This document shows positions 17,650 through 26,062 of a stretch of 64,000 nucleotides of DNA, one piece after another. The notes under the pieces are model-generated. The model was not told the DNA's origin, searched no databases, and saw only the letters and a list, made by a program, of their open reading frames with translations. This DNA is from Peribacillus sp. ACCC06369 (GTDB lineage Bacteria; Bacillota; Bacilli; Bacillales; DSM-1321), in the NCBI RefSeq assembly GCF_030348945.1, contig NZ_JAUCEN010000002.1, positions 620,001-684,000 on the forward strand, in the 5' to 3' direction. Positions within the stretch are counted from its first letter, which is position 1; every line of letters starts with the position of its first letter. The position numbers and the translations under genes are program-made.

Positions 17650-18447
17650 ATGCATGTACTACAAAAAACACAAAAAATAGTTCGCTATCAAAATCAACAG
17701 GGCAATATACATTACGGTATTGTTGAGGATGAGATAATATTACAACTGTCTAGCAGTTTTGCTGAACTTGTCAACAAGGAAATAAAGTATGACGGGGTAG
17801 AGCTGAAATATAGTGACGTGAAAATTTTGGAACCTGTAAAACCTTCTAAAGTGGTTAATTTCGGCTGGACATATGCAGGTCATGCGAAGGAAACAGGGGG
17901 AGAGGCAAACCTTGTAGAACCATTTCTATTTTTAAAGCCATTATCTTCGCTTATTTCAGACAAGGAGAATATTATACTTCCTCCAAACGAGCTAACCAAC
18001 CAAGTGGAGCTTGAAGGGGAAGTGGCCCTGGTCATTGGAAAGCGCGGAAAGAACATTAAAGAAGAAGATGCGCTTGATTATGTGTTTGGTTGCACAATAT
18101 TTAATGACGTCACAGCAAGAGATCTTACAAAAAAAGATCCACAGTTTACTCGGGGCAAAGGATTTGATACGTTCGGACCTTTAGGGCCGTGCATCGTTAC
18201 CGGGGTAGATCCTACCAATTTGCGGATTGTGACCACTTTAAACGGCCGCGTTGTCCAAGACGGGAATACCAATGAAATGTCTCTAAGCATTCCGTATTTA
18301 ATCAGCTGGCTTTCGCAGGTAATGACTCTGGAGCCAGGTGACATTTTGGCCACGGGTTCACCATCTGGCAGCTGCCCGATCAAGTCGGGGGATGAGGTCG
18401 TTGTTGAAGTCGAGAATATCGGTCGGTTGTGTAATGGTGTCCAGTAG
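17650..18447 (+). CDS. Fumarylacetoacetate-hydrolase-family protein
   Basis: The 265-residue protein contains the FAH catalytic fold: VVNFGWTYAGHAKE, VELEGEVALVIGKRGKNI with the metal-binding Glu, FGCTIFNDVTARDL, and LEPGDILATGSPSG near the C terminus. The family includes 2-hydroxyhepta-2,4-diene-1,7-dioate isomerases and acylpyruvases; the true substrate is open. AAAGGAG is 10 bases upstream. It is monocistronic. Confidence 0.87.
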   Translation: MHVLQKTQKIVRYQNQQGNIHYGIVEDEIILQLSSSFAELVNKEIKYDGVELKYSDVKILEPVKPSKVVNFGWTYAGHAKETGGEANLVEPFLFLKPLSSLISDKENIILPPNELTNQVELEGEVALVIGKRGKNIKEEDALDYVFGCTIFNDVTARDLTKKDPQFTRGKGFDTFGPLGPCIVTGVDPTNLRIVTTLNGRVVQDGNTNEMSLSIPYLISWLSQVMTLEPGDILATGSPSGSCPIKSGDEVVVEVENIGRLCNGVQ

Positions 18448-18580
18448 GGCGTGCCTGCATTCTTAATAACCAAAAAAGAAAATAGTCATAAATAGATGAG
18501 CCGACTTATGTAAATTATACAGGGGCATCATCTCGCTTTGTTTGTTATTAAGATGACTCTCATGTGCAAAGTCTTATTAA

Positions 18581-18667
18581 ACAAATTGGTGCATTAGCGA
18601 AGATCAAAGCTGTCTCTAAGGCAGCTTTTTCTTTATGCAACTATCGGGGCAGTTTTTTGGAACAAGG
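18581..18667 (+). repeat. Composite intergenic repeat with terminator
   Basis: AATTGGTGCATTAGCGAAGA (5' module), AGCTGTCTCTAAGGCAGCT with T5 (terminator) and ACTATCGGGGCAGTTTTTTG (3' module). All three parts are present. Confidence 0.75.
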
Positions 18668-18852
18668 AATTTCAATAAAAATTAAAAATCAAAACATCTT
18701 AAATATTTTTCACAACAGGTCTAATCTTCATCATAGGATATCTTATTTTGAATGATTTAGTAGATAAATATCTTCCTAGTGAAGAATATGGTGATTCATA
18801 TAACAATTAAAGGATTAAAAAAAGATCAATAACTCTCTTCAATAATTATTTT

Positions 18853-18921
18853 TAGGATGCGATTCTTTAATTAGGAATCGCCTTTTTTATTGAACTAACA
18901 AGGGCAGGTTTGTTGAAGAAG
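18853..18921 (+). repeat. Composite intergenic repeat, variant hairpin
   Basis: The central hairpin here is GCGATTC...GAATCGC with CTTTTTT, unlike the GAGCTG type, followed by GAACTAACAAGGGCAGGTTT (3' module). The same variant recurs near 51790. The whole gap 18448-18994 contains only these two repeats. Confidence 0.7.
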
Positions 18922-18994
18922 AAGGTTTATTTAGAAGGACGTTGAAGTAGTAATCAAACATAATAAAAAAATATATAGAAGGGAACAAAAACTA

Positions 18995-19621
18995 ATGAAA
19001 TACGAATGGAGAAAACAAGAGAAGAATTTATATATCCCAAAACAAAAATCTGAACTTGTAAAAATTCCAGAACAGAAATTTTTTATGATAAAGGGAAAAG
19101 GAAATCCAAATGAACACGAATTCGCTGAAAAGATAGGTGTTCTTTATTCATTGGCTTATGCTGTCAAAATGATGCCGAAGCAAGGATACACTCCAGATGG
19201 ATATTTTGAATATACTGTATATCCATTAGAAGGAATATGGGATTTAACAGAAGAGGGAAAGAAATTAGATACATTAAATAAAGATGAATTATTATATACT
19301 ATCATGATTAGACAACCAGATTTTGTAACAAAAGAAATAGTAGAGAGAGCATTTGAAAATGTAGAAAAAAAGAAACCACATCCATTTCTAAATGATGTAA
19401 AATTCGGTGCATTACAAGATGGTTTATCTGTCCAGATACTTCATATAGGCCCGTATGATGATGAATCTCAAAGTTTTAAATTAATGAATGAATTCATAAA
19501 AAATAATAATCTTGAAAGAACTTCATTACAACATAGAGAAATATATCTTTCGGATTTTAGCAAAGTTGAACCTGCAAATTTAAAAACTGTTTTGAGATAT
19601 AAGGTTAGGCCAATAGAATAG
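18995..19621 (+). CDS. GyrI-like small-molecule-binding domain protein
   Basis: This 208-residue protein has the GyrI-like layout: VKIPEQKFFMIKGKGNPNEHEF, then YTVYPLEGIWDL, then LSVQILHIGPYDDESQSF, matching stand-alone GyrI-like proteins such as YdeI/SbmC relatives. The fold binds small hydrophobic or cationic molecules, or gyrase in E. coli SbmC. No DNA-binding domain is attached. AAGGGA precedes the ATG. Confidence 0.8.
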   Translation: MKYEWRKQEKNLYIPKQKSELVKIPEQKFFMIKGKGNPNEHEFAEKIGVLYSLAYAVKMMPKQGYTPDGYFEYTVYPLEGIWDLTEEGKKLDTLNKDELLYTIMIRQPDFVTKEIVERAFENVEKKKPHPFLNDVKFGALQDGLSVQILHIGPYDDESQSFKLMNEFIKNNNLERTSLQHREIYLSDFSKVEPANLKTVLRYKVRPIE

Positions 19622-19661
19622 CATACTCTCTTAACTCCTAACGTGCATATTAATGTAGCAA

Positions 19662-19772
19662 AGATTGTGAAGGAGTGTACTTAAAGTAAAGGGTGGGCTT
19701 TGCTTCATTATCAGGAGCTGATCAGTAGCTCCTTTTCTTTTGCAACTAAAGGGGCAGGTTAGTGCAACAAGG
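19662..19772 (+). repeat. Composite intergenic repeat, full-length reference copy
   Basis: This is the most complete copy: AGATTGTGAAGGAGTGTACT leader, TAAAGGGTGGGCTTTGC (5' module), GGAGCT...AGCTCC terminator with TTTTC, then CAACTAAAGGGGCAGGTTAG (3' module) and GCAACAAGG. It gives the module order used for the other copies. Confidence 0.8.
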
Positions 19773-19836
19773 ATTTCATTGTCAATAGTGAATTTAATAA
19801 AGAGGTAATGTCAGATTATGATTAGAGGTGAAATTT

Positions 19837-20298
19837 ATGAAAGTACATTTGAAATGTGTTACGAGAGAAAATTGGGAAAAGGCACTAGCACTAAAAGTTA
19901 AGAAACAGCAAAGTAACTTTGTACCACCAGTAGCCGTTTCACTTGCCAAAGTTTATATTAAACCAGACGGGGATAACATTGTTTATTTGCCCTTTGCCAT
20001 ATATGACAAAGAGATAATGGTCGGTTTTATCATGCATGCTTACGATGAAAATACGACGAATATGTATTGGATTAACGGATTCATAATTGATGAGAGTTAT
20101 CAGGGTAAAGGATATGGTAGGGCGGCACTGTCTGAGATGGTTCATTGGATAGCAAATAGGTTTACCATTTGTAAAGAAATTCGTCTAACCGTATTTAAAG
20201 ATAACGAAAATGCTCGTGAATTATATAAACGTTTTGGCTTTCTTCCCACAGGAGATGTCTATGGAGAAGAAGATGTGTGGTTTCTTCCTATAAAATAA
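19837..20298 (+). CDS. BltD/SpeG-like spermidine N-acetyltransferase (GNAT)
   Basis: This 153-residue GNAT has VTRENWEKALALKVKKQQSNF at the start, the arrangement of BltD-like polyamine acetyltransferases, then GFIIDESYQGKGYGRAAL (acetyl-CoA motif) and ENARELYKRFGFLPTGDV. ATG 19837 follows AGAGGTG; the in-frame GTG at 19828 lies in that site. A second polyamine acetyltransferase besides paiA in the same window is notable. Confidence 0.83.
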   Translation: MKVHLKCVTRENWEKALALKVKKQQSNFVPPVAVSLAKVYIKPDGDNIVYLPFAIYDKEIMVGFIMHAYDENTTNMYWINGFIIDESYQGKGYGRAALSEMVHWIANRFTICKEIRLTVFKDNENARELYKRFGFLPTGDVYGEEDVWFLPIK

Positions 20299-20319
20299 CT
20301 ATGTTTCTTAAGGAACTAC

Positions 20320-20400
20320 CAAGTGCGTTGGTATAAAATCAGTGCTGTCTTTAAGGCAGTTTTTTCTTTAGGAACTAAAGGGTCAGGTTATTTGAAGAAG
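20320..20400 (+). repeat. Composite intergenic repeat with terminator
   Basis: AAGTGCGTTGGTATAAAATC (5' module, worn), GCTGTCTTTAAGGCAGT with T6 (terminator), then AACTAAAGGGTCAGGTTAT (3' module). Confidence 0.72.
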
Positions 20401-20443
20401 ACGTCTGGGAAATGAAGTATAATTTAAATAGTCAAATTAAGGA

Positions 20444-20848
20444 ATGAGTGATGATGAAGTGGATTTGACTGAATTGATGCAAGATAAAGGATATAGTTAT
20501 TTGGAAAAAATAATAGAATCCAAAGAAAATTCATTACAATTGCTTATTAATAGAAGCACGTTCAACATCGATTTACCTTTGGTGCAATTAGAATTTGAAT
20601 CATATATTTGATATTCTGTTATCGATGAATGTTTTTCATATTCTATAGATAATTCTGAAATATCAAAGGGAGAGCTATTTCGGTTATATACCAAGTCAAG
20701 GTACTTGGATTATATAAAAATAGCCACGAATGAACGAGAAGATATATGTCCCTCTGAAAATTACATTCATTATCAGTTTCTCTGCTTAAATCACACGATT
20801 GATGTTATTTCTTGTGAAGAACCAAAAATAACCGTGGTAACAGGTTAA
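20444..20848 (+). pseudogene. Unknown protein gene with an internal TGA
   Basis: From ATG 20444 (GGA just upstream) to TAA 20846-20848 the frame holds 135 codons with a single stop, TGA at 20609-20611 (codon 56). Both sides are smooth coding sequence: MSDDEVDLTELMQDKGYSYL before it, and YSVIDECFSYSIDNSEISKG after it. A TGG-to-TGA change would explain it. I do not recognise the family; it is acidic and without membrane spans. Confidence 0.6.
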
Positions 20849-20866
20849 ACTAATCTATGAAATCCT

Positions 20867-20905
20867 TTTCTTGTTGAACTAACAGGTGCATTAATTCAAG
20901 AAAAT
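20867..20905 (+). repeat. Composite intergenic repeat, cut by the IS3 element
   Basis: CCTTTTCTTGTTGAACTAAC and AGGTGCATTAATTCAAG are the 5' module. The following A-rich arm (20906-20920) pairs with 22364-22377 on the far side of the IS3 element, so the element interrupts the hairpin. Confidence 0.65.
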
Positions 20906-20962
20906 AAAAAAAAGAAGACCACAATAATGAAGTGAACCCAAAAAGTTAGACACTTTATTTAA

Positions 20963-21817
20963 TTAGGCAGCCCTGAGGGCATGAACCCGGTAATCTACTG
21001 GGCTCATGCCTTTTAATTTCACTTTGATTCGTCGGTGATTATAATAATGGATATAATCCTCAAGTTCTTGTTTGAAATGCTCCATGCTTTCGAACTTCTG
21101 TAAATAAAGTAATTCAGATTTTAGTAAGCCAAAGAAGTTTTCAATGACCGCATTGTCTAAACAATTTCCTTTTCGGGACATACTTTGAGTAAGACCATGT
21201 GTTTTCAGGGCTTGTGAATAAGATTTCATTTGGTAATGCCAGCATTGATCCGAATGAAGAATGGGGGAATCTTTTGATTCCAATCGAATAAAGGCTTGGT
21301 CCAGCATCTTGGAGACTAAGGGATAAATAGGACGTGATTCGATATTGTAAGCAATGATCTCTCCATTAAATAAGTCGAGAATAGGTGATAAATACAACTT
21401 CTCACCGTATAAATGAAACTCAGTTACGTCCGTGACCCATTTTTGATTGGGCTTTGTTGCTTTAAAATTGCGATTGAGAATATTGGGAGCAACCTTTCCA
21501 ATCTTGCCTTTGTATGAACGGTATTTCTTCATACGGACCAGACACTTTAGCCCCAACTCCTTCATTAATCGAAGAACCGTTTTATGGTTCATTTGAATCC
21601 CTCTATTACGTAATTCCAATGTAATGCGTCGATACCCGTATCTCCCTTTATTCGTATGAAATATCTCTTTGATAACTGGCTTTATTTCTTCGTATTTATC
21701 CTGACGCCCGAAGGTGTTTATCCAATAATAATAGGTACTCCGTGCGAGATTTGCGACGGACAGAAGTAGCTTTAAATTAAAATCTCCCCTTAGTTCATGT
21801 ACTACTTTCGCTTTTTG
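20963..21817 (-). CDS. IS3-family transposase OrfB (integrase core)
   Basis: The frame is open from about 21817 and begins in the -1 frame relative to orfA. It encodes [40 protein letters not shown], then the DDE core: [33 protein letters not shown] and [20 protein letters not shown]. The three acidic residues are present. It is expected to be made as an OrfAB fusion by slippage at AAAAAG near 21812-21817. It appears intact. Confidence 0.85.
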   Translation of the reverse strand, partial: QKAKVVHELRGDFNLKLLLSVANLARSTYYYWINTFGRQDKYEEIKPVIKEIFHTNKGRYGYRRITLELRNRGIQMNHKTVLRLMKELGLKCLVRMKKYRSYKGKIGKVAPNILNRNFKATKPNQKWVTDVTEFHLYGEKLYLSPILDLFNGEIIAYNIESRPIYPLVSKMLDQAFIRLESKDSPILHSDQCWHYQMKSYSQALKTHGLTQSMSRKGNCLDNAVIENFFGLLKSELLYLQKFESMEHFKQELEDYIHYYNHRRIKVKLKGMSPVDYRVHALRAA

Positions 21818-22305
21818 CGTTCGGACGCTTCGCTTTCTTGAACTAAGGCTCTCAACTTTTTTAAATATGCATTCTCTGCACGTAATCGTTCATTTTCTGC
21901 CTGTAACGCCTCAAATGACCCTTCTACTGGCTTTTTCTTCGTTTCTTTTTTCATGGATGGACGCCCCTTTTTATTCGTTTCAAGAGCGTCAACCCCGTTC
22001 TCCTCCAATTGCTTTATCCACTTATTAATAGTAGAAGGAGAAGCAATGTTATACACAGCAGCTGCATGGGTACTAGACACTCCAAAATCGTTCATATAGT
22101 TTAGTACATCCATCTTAAAGCTAATATCATAATTTGTATAGGTAGACATTAGCCCTTCTATACCATGTTCTTTATAATGCGCCACCCAATGCTTTAAAGG
22201 AGTCGAACTGGTATTAAATTGTTTGGCGACAGTTCTAAATGAGTCAGCTCCTTCTAAATAAGCAAGGACAGCTTTTAATTTCAACTCTAATGAATATTTT
22301 GTCAT
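21802..22305 (-). CDS. IS3-family transposase OrfA (helix-turn-helix)
   Basis: This 167-residue protein has two helix-turn-helix units ([21 protein letters not shown] and [20 protein letters not shown]) and a C-terminal leucine-zipper-like helix ([20 protein letters not shown]). ATG 22305 has GGGGTG upstream. The ORF reaches further up to 22383 but that part overlaps the terminal repeat. Confidence 0.85.
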   Translation of the reverse strand: MTKYSLELKLKAVLAYLEGADSFRTVAKQFNTSSTPLKHWVAHYKEHGIEGLMSTYTNYDISFKMDVLNYMNDFGVSSTHAAAVYNIASPSTINKWIKQLEENGVDALETNKKGRPSMKKETKKKPVEGSFEALQAENERLRAENAYLKKLRALVQESEASERKKRK

Positions 22306-22536
22306 AAAAAATAGCACCCCAATTGTTAGATGGTGTCTAACAATTGGGGTGCAGTTCACAAGAGGTCTTCTTTTTTTGTGCAAAAATCAACATTAATGTT
22401 TTAAAAAAGTTCTATAAAAAGAAAAAAAAAACATAAATTGATTAATTCTGTATAGTTTAAAGTGATTTATTAATTATATAAAGTTATGTATCTAAATGAA
22501 CTCCCTCAGTTTAATAGATAATGCTCACGAATACTC

Positions 22537-22859
22537 GCTTATTCGCAGGATTTCATACCACATGGTATAGGTTGCTTTAGATGAACGAAAGAGATAGGAC
22601 CGTTTTGATAAGATGAGGGCAGATTGAAATAGGGGATCCATTGAAAATCCCATATTATTACATATTCTGCACGCATTTTCCACGTTGCCCCTGGAGGCTT
22701 TCCCTCCCATGTCTCAACGGGTCATAATCATATGCCCTTTCATTCCTTCGTCATACCTATCCAAGGGGTGGAGGCCGGTTTTGCTAACGGAACGGGTCAT
22801 TGCCCTTTTGTTCATTACATCCAGTACTTCGTGCTTTCTGTGAAATCCTACGAATAAGC
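22537..22859. ncRNA. Candidate bridge-RNA region of the IS110-family element
   Basis: This is the long noncoding flank downstream of the minus-strand IS110 transposase. GCTTATTCGCAGGATTTCA (22537-22555) and TGAAATCCTACGAATAAGC (22841-22859) are inverted repeats with one mismatch, and enclose about 285 bases. Inside, AACGGGTCAT and TGCCCTTT occur twice (near 22718 and 22792), as two similar segments. IS110-family elements encode a bridge RNA with two guide loops in a noncoding end; IS1111-type members keep it behind the gene. The assignment is inference. Confidence 0.45.
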
Positions 22860-22891
22860 CAACTTTCGTTAATAACAATGTGAATGTAAAT

Positions 22892-24166
22892 TTACGCTGC
22901 TAGTTGTTCAAGAGGGAAGACCATTTCCGGTTTATAGGCAGAGCCATTACGAGCTATCCCTACTAGAACACGGGCAAGTTTTCCACATAGTTTCATGATG
23001 GATTTCATTTTCTTAATCTTCTTCACTTTAACATTGTTCGAGTGTAGGGCTTTAAACTCAGGGTTATTCATCACCAGACTCATGGTCGCAAGGAAAAGGT
23101 AACGCCGCAGGCGTGATCTTCCACGTTTGGAAAGAACAATTTGGCCTTTCCACTTCCCAGAGCTTGCTTCAGCTAGATGCAATCCTGCATGACGAAGGAG
23201 CGCATTCCCGTGAGCGAACCCACTTAGATCTCCAGCTTCTCCTAAGATGCCCGCTAGTGAAATCTCGCTAATTCCTTTAATGGCAAGTAATGGCTTAACG
23301 AATGGAATCTGTTCCAAGACGTTTGTGACTTCTTGCGTCACTCTTTCGAGTTGGGATGAAGCGAGATCATATTCCTCTAATAACTGTCCCAAGTGAAGTT
23401 TATACGCATCAAGGGCTTGTTTCGTACCAATTGAACGCTTGGCCAACGCATGCAGGGCATGGGCTTTTTTATGCCCGGAATGTCGCTTCATACATGATTT
23501 CCACCCGGTTACGATATCTTGAGGCTGTAAGGAACATAATTCCGCTGGGGTAGGAAAGAGGCGTAGGGTTGCGATTGCCCCTTTACATGATACGTCTTTA
23601 AACACTTCCCGGAACTCGGGAAAGACAACATCCACCCAGCGATTAATTTGGTTGATGGAGCTAACAAGACGCTTAACGATCACATCTCGGTTAGCCATAA
23701 GGACACGAAGTTTTTCAAATGATTCTGAAGTGGAACCAACGATGGCATAGTAGCCATTCTTCACCATATCAGCGATGACAAGGGCATCTTTTTTATCACT
23801 TTTGGATTGCGTATTATCACGATTTTCTTTGTTTCTTTTGACATGGTGAGGATTGACCGTGACAACATCCATGTTTTGTTTGACTAGCCACTTTGAAAGG
23901 TTTATCCAATAATGACCGGTAGGTTCCATTCCGACTATCGTGGTGTCTAAGTTTTTCAAGTGTTTTAGTTCCTTGATCCAGTTTAGTAAGCTAGTAAAAC
24001 CTTCTTCGTTATTTTGAAAAGACAAAGGTTTTCCGACCACAATGCCCCGATAATTTACAGCACGGGCCACGTGTACGTGTTGGGCAATATCCACACCAAC
24101 AACTAGATGTTGATCCGTAATTCTCTCAATTAGTTGATTTTGTTTGTTTTGCATTTTAAAATTCAT
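22892..24166 (-). CDS. IS110-family transposase (DEDD recombinase)
   Basis: The 424-residue protein has the N-terminal DEDD RuvC-like domain (VVGVDIAQHVHVARA, VGMEPTGHYW, TQSKSDKKDALVIADMV) and the C-terminal Tnp2 domain (ISEISLAGILGEAGDLSGF, ALLRHAGLHLAEASSGK, SKRGRSRLRRYLF) with its catalytic Ser region. AAGGAGGAAG precedes the ATG. It appears complete. The upstream side is short (about 60-70 bases) and the downstream side long, the arrangement of IS1111-type members. Confidence 0.87.
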   Translation of the reverse strand: MNFKMQNKQNQLIERITDQHLVVGVDIAQHVHVARAVNYRGIVVGKPLSFQNNEEGFTSLLNWIKELKHLKNLDTTIVGMEPTGHYWINLSKWLVKQNMDVVTVNPHHVKRNKENRDNTQSKSDKKDALVIADMVKNGYYAIVGSTSESFEKLRVLMANRDVIVKRLVSSINQINRWVDVVFPEFREVFKDVSCKGAIATLRLFPTPAELCSLQPQDIVTGWKSCMKRHSGHKKAHALHALAKRSIGTKQALDAYKLHLGQLLEEYDLASSQLERVTQEVTNVLEQIPFVKPLLAIKGISEISLAGILGEAGDLSGFAHGNALLRHAGLHLAEASSGKWKGQIVLSKRGRSRLRRYLFLATMSLVMNNPEFKALHSNNVKVKKIKKMKSIMKLCGKLARVLVGIARNGSAYKPEMVFPLEQLAA

Positions 24167-24272
24167 AGTAGGGCTTCCTCCTTAAGGTTTTGAGTTAGAT
24201 TGGTCTCTATACTCGTATCTTACTGAGGGGCTCTATTTTTTTCAAACCTGATATTTAACGATCTACAGGAAT

Positions 24273-24331
24273 GCTAACAGGTGCTTTACTTCAATAAGGG
24301 AGGTTGCTGAAGCAGCCTTTATTGATGAACC
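24273..24331 (+). repeat. Composite intergenic repeat with terminator
   Basis: GCTAACAGGTGCTTTACTTC (5' module), then AGGTTGCTGAAGCAGCCTT. The 3' module has decayed. It lies next to the IS110 element. Confidence 0.7.
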
Positions 24332-24467
24332 AATACACAATAAATGTGGGGTAAATTATACTTGAAGTCATCATTACAAGACGGTCAATGGGTATTCATT
24401 AAATAGTTTCATTGTTTGTGCAAAGTGAAAAGTTCCTCATTTGAAGAAATGCTTTTTGGTATTTGTA

Positions 24468-24570
24468 TGATTGTGAAGGTATGTACTTCAACTATGGAGT
24501 TCAAGATCCAGAGCTGCCGAATTGGTTGCTTTTTTGCTTACTGAATAAAGGGGCAGGATAATTGAACAAA
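24468..24570 (+). repeat. Composite intergenic repeat, near complete
   Basis: TGATTGTGAAGGTATGTACT leader, a worn 5' module, an imperfect hairpin (AGAGCTGCCGAATTGGTTGCT) with T6, and a 3' module containing AAGGGGCAGGATAATTGAAC. The gap 24167-24828 holds this and the copy at 24273 and no gene. Confidence 0.68.
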
Positions 24571-24828
24571 TCTTTTTATATATTATTGCTTTGATTATTG
24601 AAAACAAAGTATTAAATTTAGAACCATAGAATAAGTATTAGAAGTGAAAAGGAGCTTGCCTAGTTATTTTTTTCTTCTTGTTTTCGTTTTTATCTCCAAC
24701 TTTCTTCCTTTTTATTATTAGGGGAAAAGACGTTTTTTCGAAAAAAGGAAATTACAATCTCATGAACTTCTTTTAAAAAGACATCAATTTTCTTTCCTGC
24801 TTATAATAATAATCGAAGGTGAGTGAAC

Positions 24829-25215
24829 GTGAAAAATAGAATAAAAACAAAAATGATAAAAATACTCAGTGGTAACAGGGAAACTAGATTAACCGTTCAA
24901 GTTGCAGATACTCATAGAAAAAGAGAAAAGGGCTTAATGTTTGTTAGAAAATTACCCGAAAATGAGGGTATGTTATTTGTTTATTCGGAAAAAATATTTG
25001 GTGGCTTTTGGATGAAAAACACATTCATTCCTTTATCTATTGCTTTTCTTGATTCAGATGGGGAAATTCTAAAAATACTTGATATGGAGCCTTGTAAAGT
25101 GGATATATGTCCTACCTATGATCCGGAACTTTCTTATCGTTATGCAATTGAAGTGAATCTTGGATGGTTTGAAAAGAATCAAATCAAAGAAGGGGATTAT
25201 GTAAAGTTTGATTAA
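24829..25215 (+). CDS. DUF192-family protein
   Basis: This 128-residue protein contains VQVADTHRKREKGLMFVRKL, GMLFVYSEKIFGGFWMKNTF and YAIEVNLGWFEKNQIKEGD, the DUF192 core. Many members are exported or soluble small proteins of unknown function; no signal peptide is visible here. I chose GTG 24829, 7 bases after GAAGGTGAG; another GTG lies at 24823. A strong terminator follows. Confidence 0.82.
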   Translation: MKNRIKTKMIKILSGNRETRLTVQVADTHRKREKGLMFVRKLPENEGMLFVYSEKIFGGFWMKNTFIPLSIAFLDSDGEILKILDMEPCKVDICPTYDPELSYRYAIEVNLGWFEKNQIKEGDYVKFD

Positions 25216-25220
25216 ATTCA

Positions 25221-25262
25221 AATCACCTCACCTCTAGTTCTTAGAGGTGAGGTGATTTTTTA
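25221..25262 (+). terminator. Terminator of the DUF192 gene
   Basis: AATCACCTCACCTCTA (25221-25236) pairs perfectly with TAGAGGTGAGGTGATT (25242-25257) and a T run follows. Confidence 0.88.
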
Positions 25263-25511
25263 ATGGATATTTATGTTAATATTTCTAGGGAGATTGTGAG
25301 ATTAACCTTCTTATAAAAGAATCATTCAATTGAATAGTGAAGAGTATGTTTAGAATTATCTTTTAGTCAGGACATGCTCTTTCTATTTATTCATTTATCA
25401 AGGTATTTTTGTATTAATTTTATCAAACGTTGTTTTCAAAGATACATAACGATTCCTTCTTACTAAAAATTCGAAACTATTTACTAAAAAACTATTTTGC
25501 GTGATTAAAAT

Positions 25512-25540
25512 TGTAAACTTTTCTTTACCTTATACGTCTA
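25512..25540 (+). promoter_or_regulatory. ECF-type promoter of the first sigma operon
   Basis: TGTAAAC (25512-25518) and CGTCTA (25535-25540) are separated by 16 bases, the architecture of ECF-sigma promoters. The second ECF operon has the same AAC-N16-CGTCTA pattern at 32310-32334. Self-activation is the likely reading. Confidence 0.72.
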
Positions 25541-25558
25541 GTTGGCAGGAGGACGATG

Positions 25559-26062
25559 ATGAATGACATAAATAAGAATAACGAGCTTAATTCAGAGCTT
25601 AATATCGTATATAGATATTTGCGAAAATTGGGTATTTCACAAGCTGATGCAGAGGATGTTGTTCAGGAAACGGCTTATAAGTATCTGCTTTATTACGATA
25701 CGATTCAGACTTCTAGGATAAGGAGTTGGCTGATACGTGTATCATTAAATTTTCATTATGATCAGTGCCGGAAGCAACGGCGGTATGACCTCAATTTAAA
25801 TGAAGGACTTTTAGAGACGGATATGAATGAGCTTCCAGAGGTGATTTTTCTTGAAAAAGAGAGGATTAGAGAGGTTGGGTATGCACTATCAAAGTTAAAG
25901 CCGCACTTTCAAGAACTTTTGTTATTGAAGTATCAATCAGGATTATCGTACGAAGAGATATCCAAGTTATTAGAGAAACCTATCAGTTCTATTAAGACGA
26001 ATTTATTCAGGGCCAGGAAACAGTTAGCGAAGATTTATAAGGAGGCAAACCATGAGCGGTAA
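25559..26062 (+). CDS. ECF-type RNA polymerase sigma factor
   Basis: This 167-residue protein has region 2 (RKLGISQADAEDVVQETAYK, then SWLIRVSLNFHYDQCRKQRR) and region 4 (HFQELLLLKYQSGLSYEEIS, then KPISSIKTNLFRARKQL). AGGAGG ends 6 bases before ATG 25559; the ATG at 25556 is too close to it. The stop overlaps the start of the downstream anti-sigma gene by 11 bases. It looks like a cell-envelope-stress module. Confidence 0.87.
   Translation: MNDINKNNELNSELNIVYRYLRKLGISQADAEDVVQETAYKYLLYYDTIQTSRIRSWLIRVSLNFHYDQCRKQRRYDLNLNEGLLETDMNELPEVIFLEKERIREVGYALSKLKPHFQELLLLKYQSGLSYEEISKLLEKPISSIKTNLFRARKQLAKIYKEANHER

Larger units (their letters stand above)
20928..22358 (-). mobile_element. IS3-family (IS150-group) insertion sequence (about 1431 bp)
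   Basis: The left end TGAAGTGAACCC...GTTAGACAC and the right end read inward, TGAACTGCACCCC...GTTAGACACC, are inverted repeats. It carries orfA and orfB in the IS3 arrangement with a -1 frameshift. Outside the ends, AAAAAAAGAAGACC (left) and GGTCTTCTTTTTTT (right) are complementary, so the element sits in the loop of an older terminator. No clear short target duplication is visible. Confidence 0.85.
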
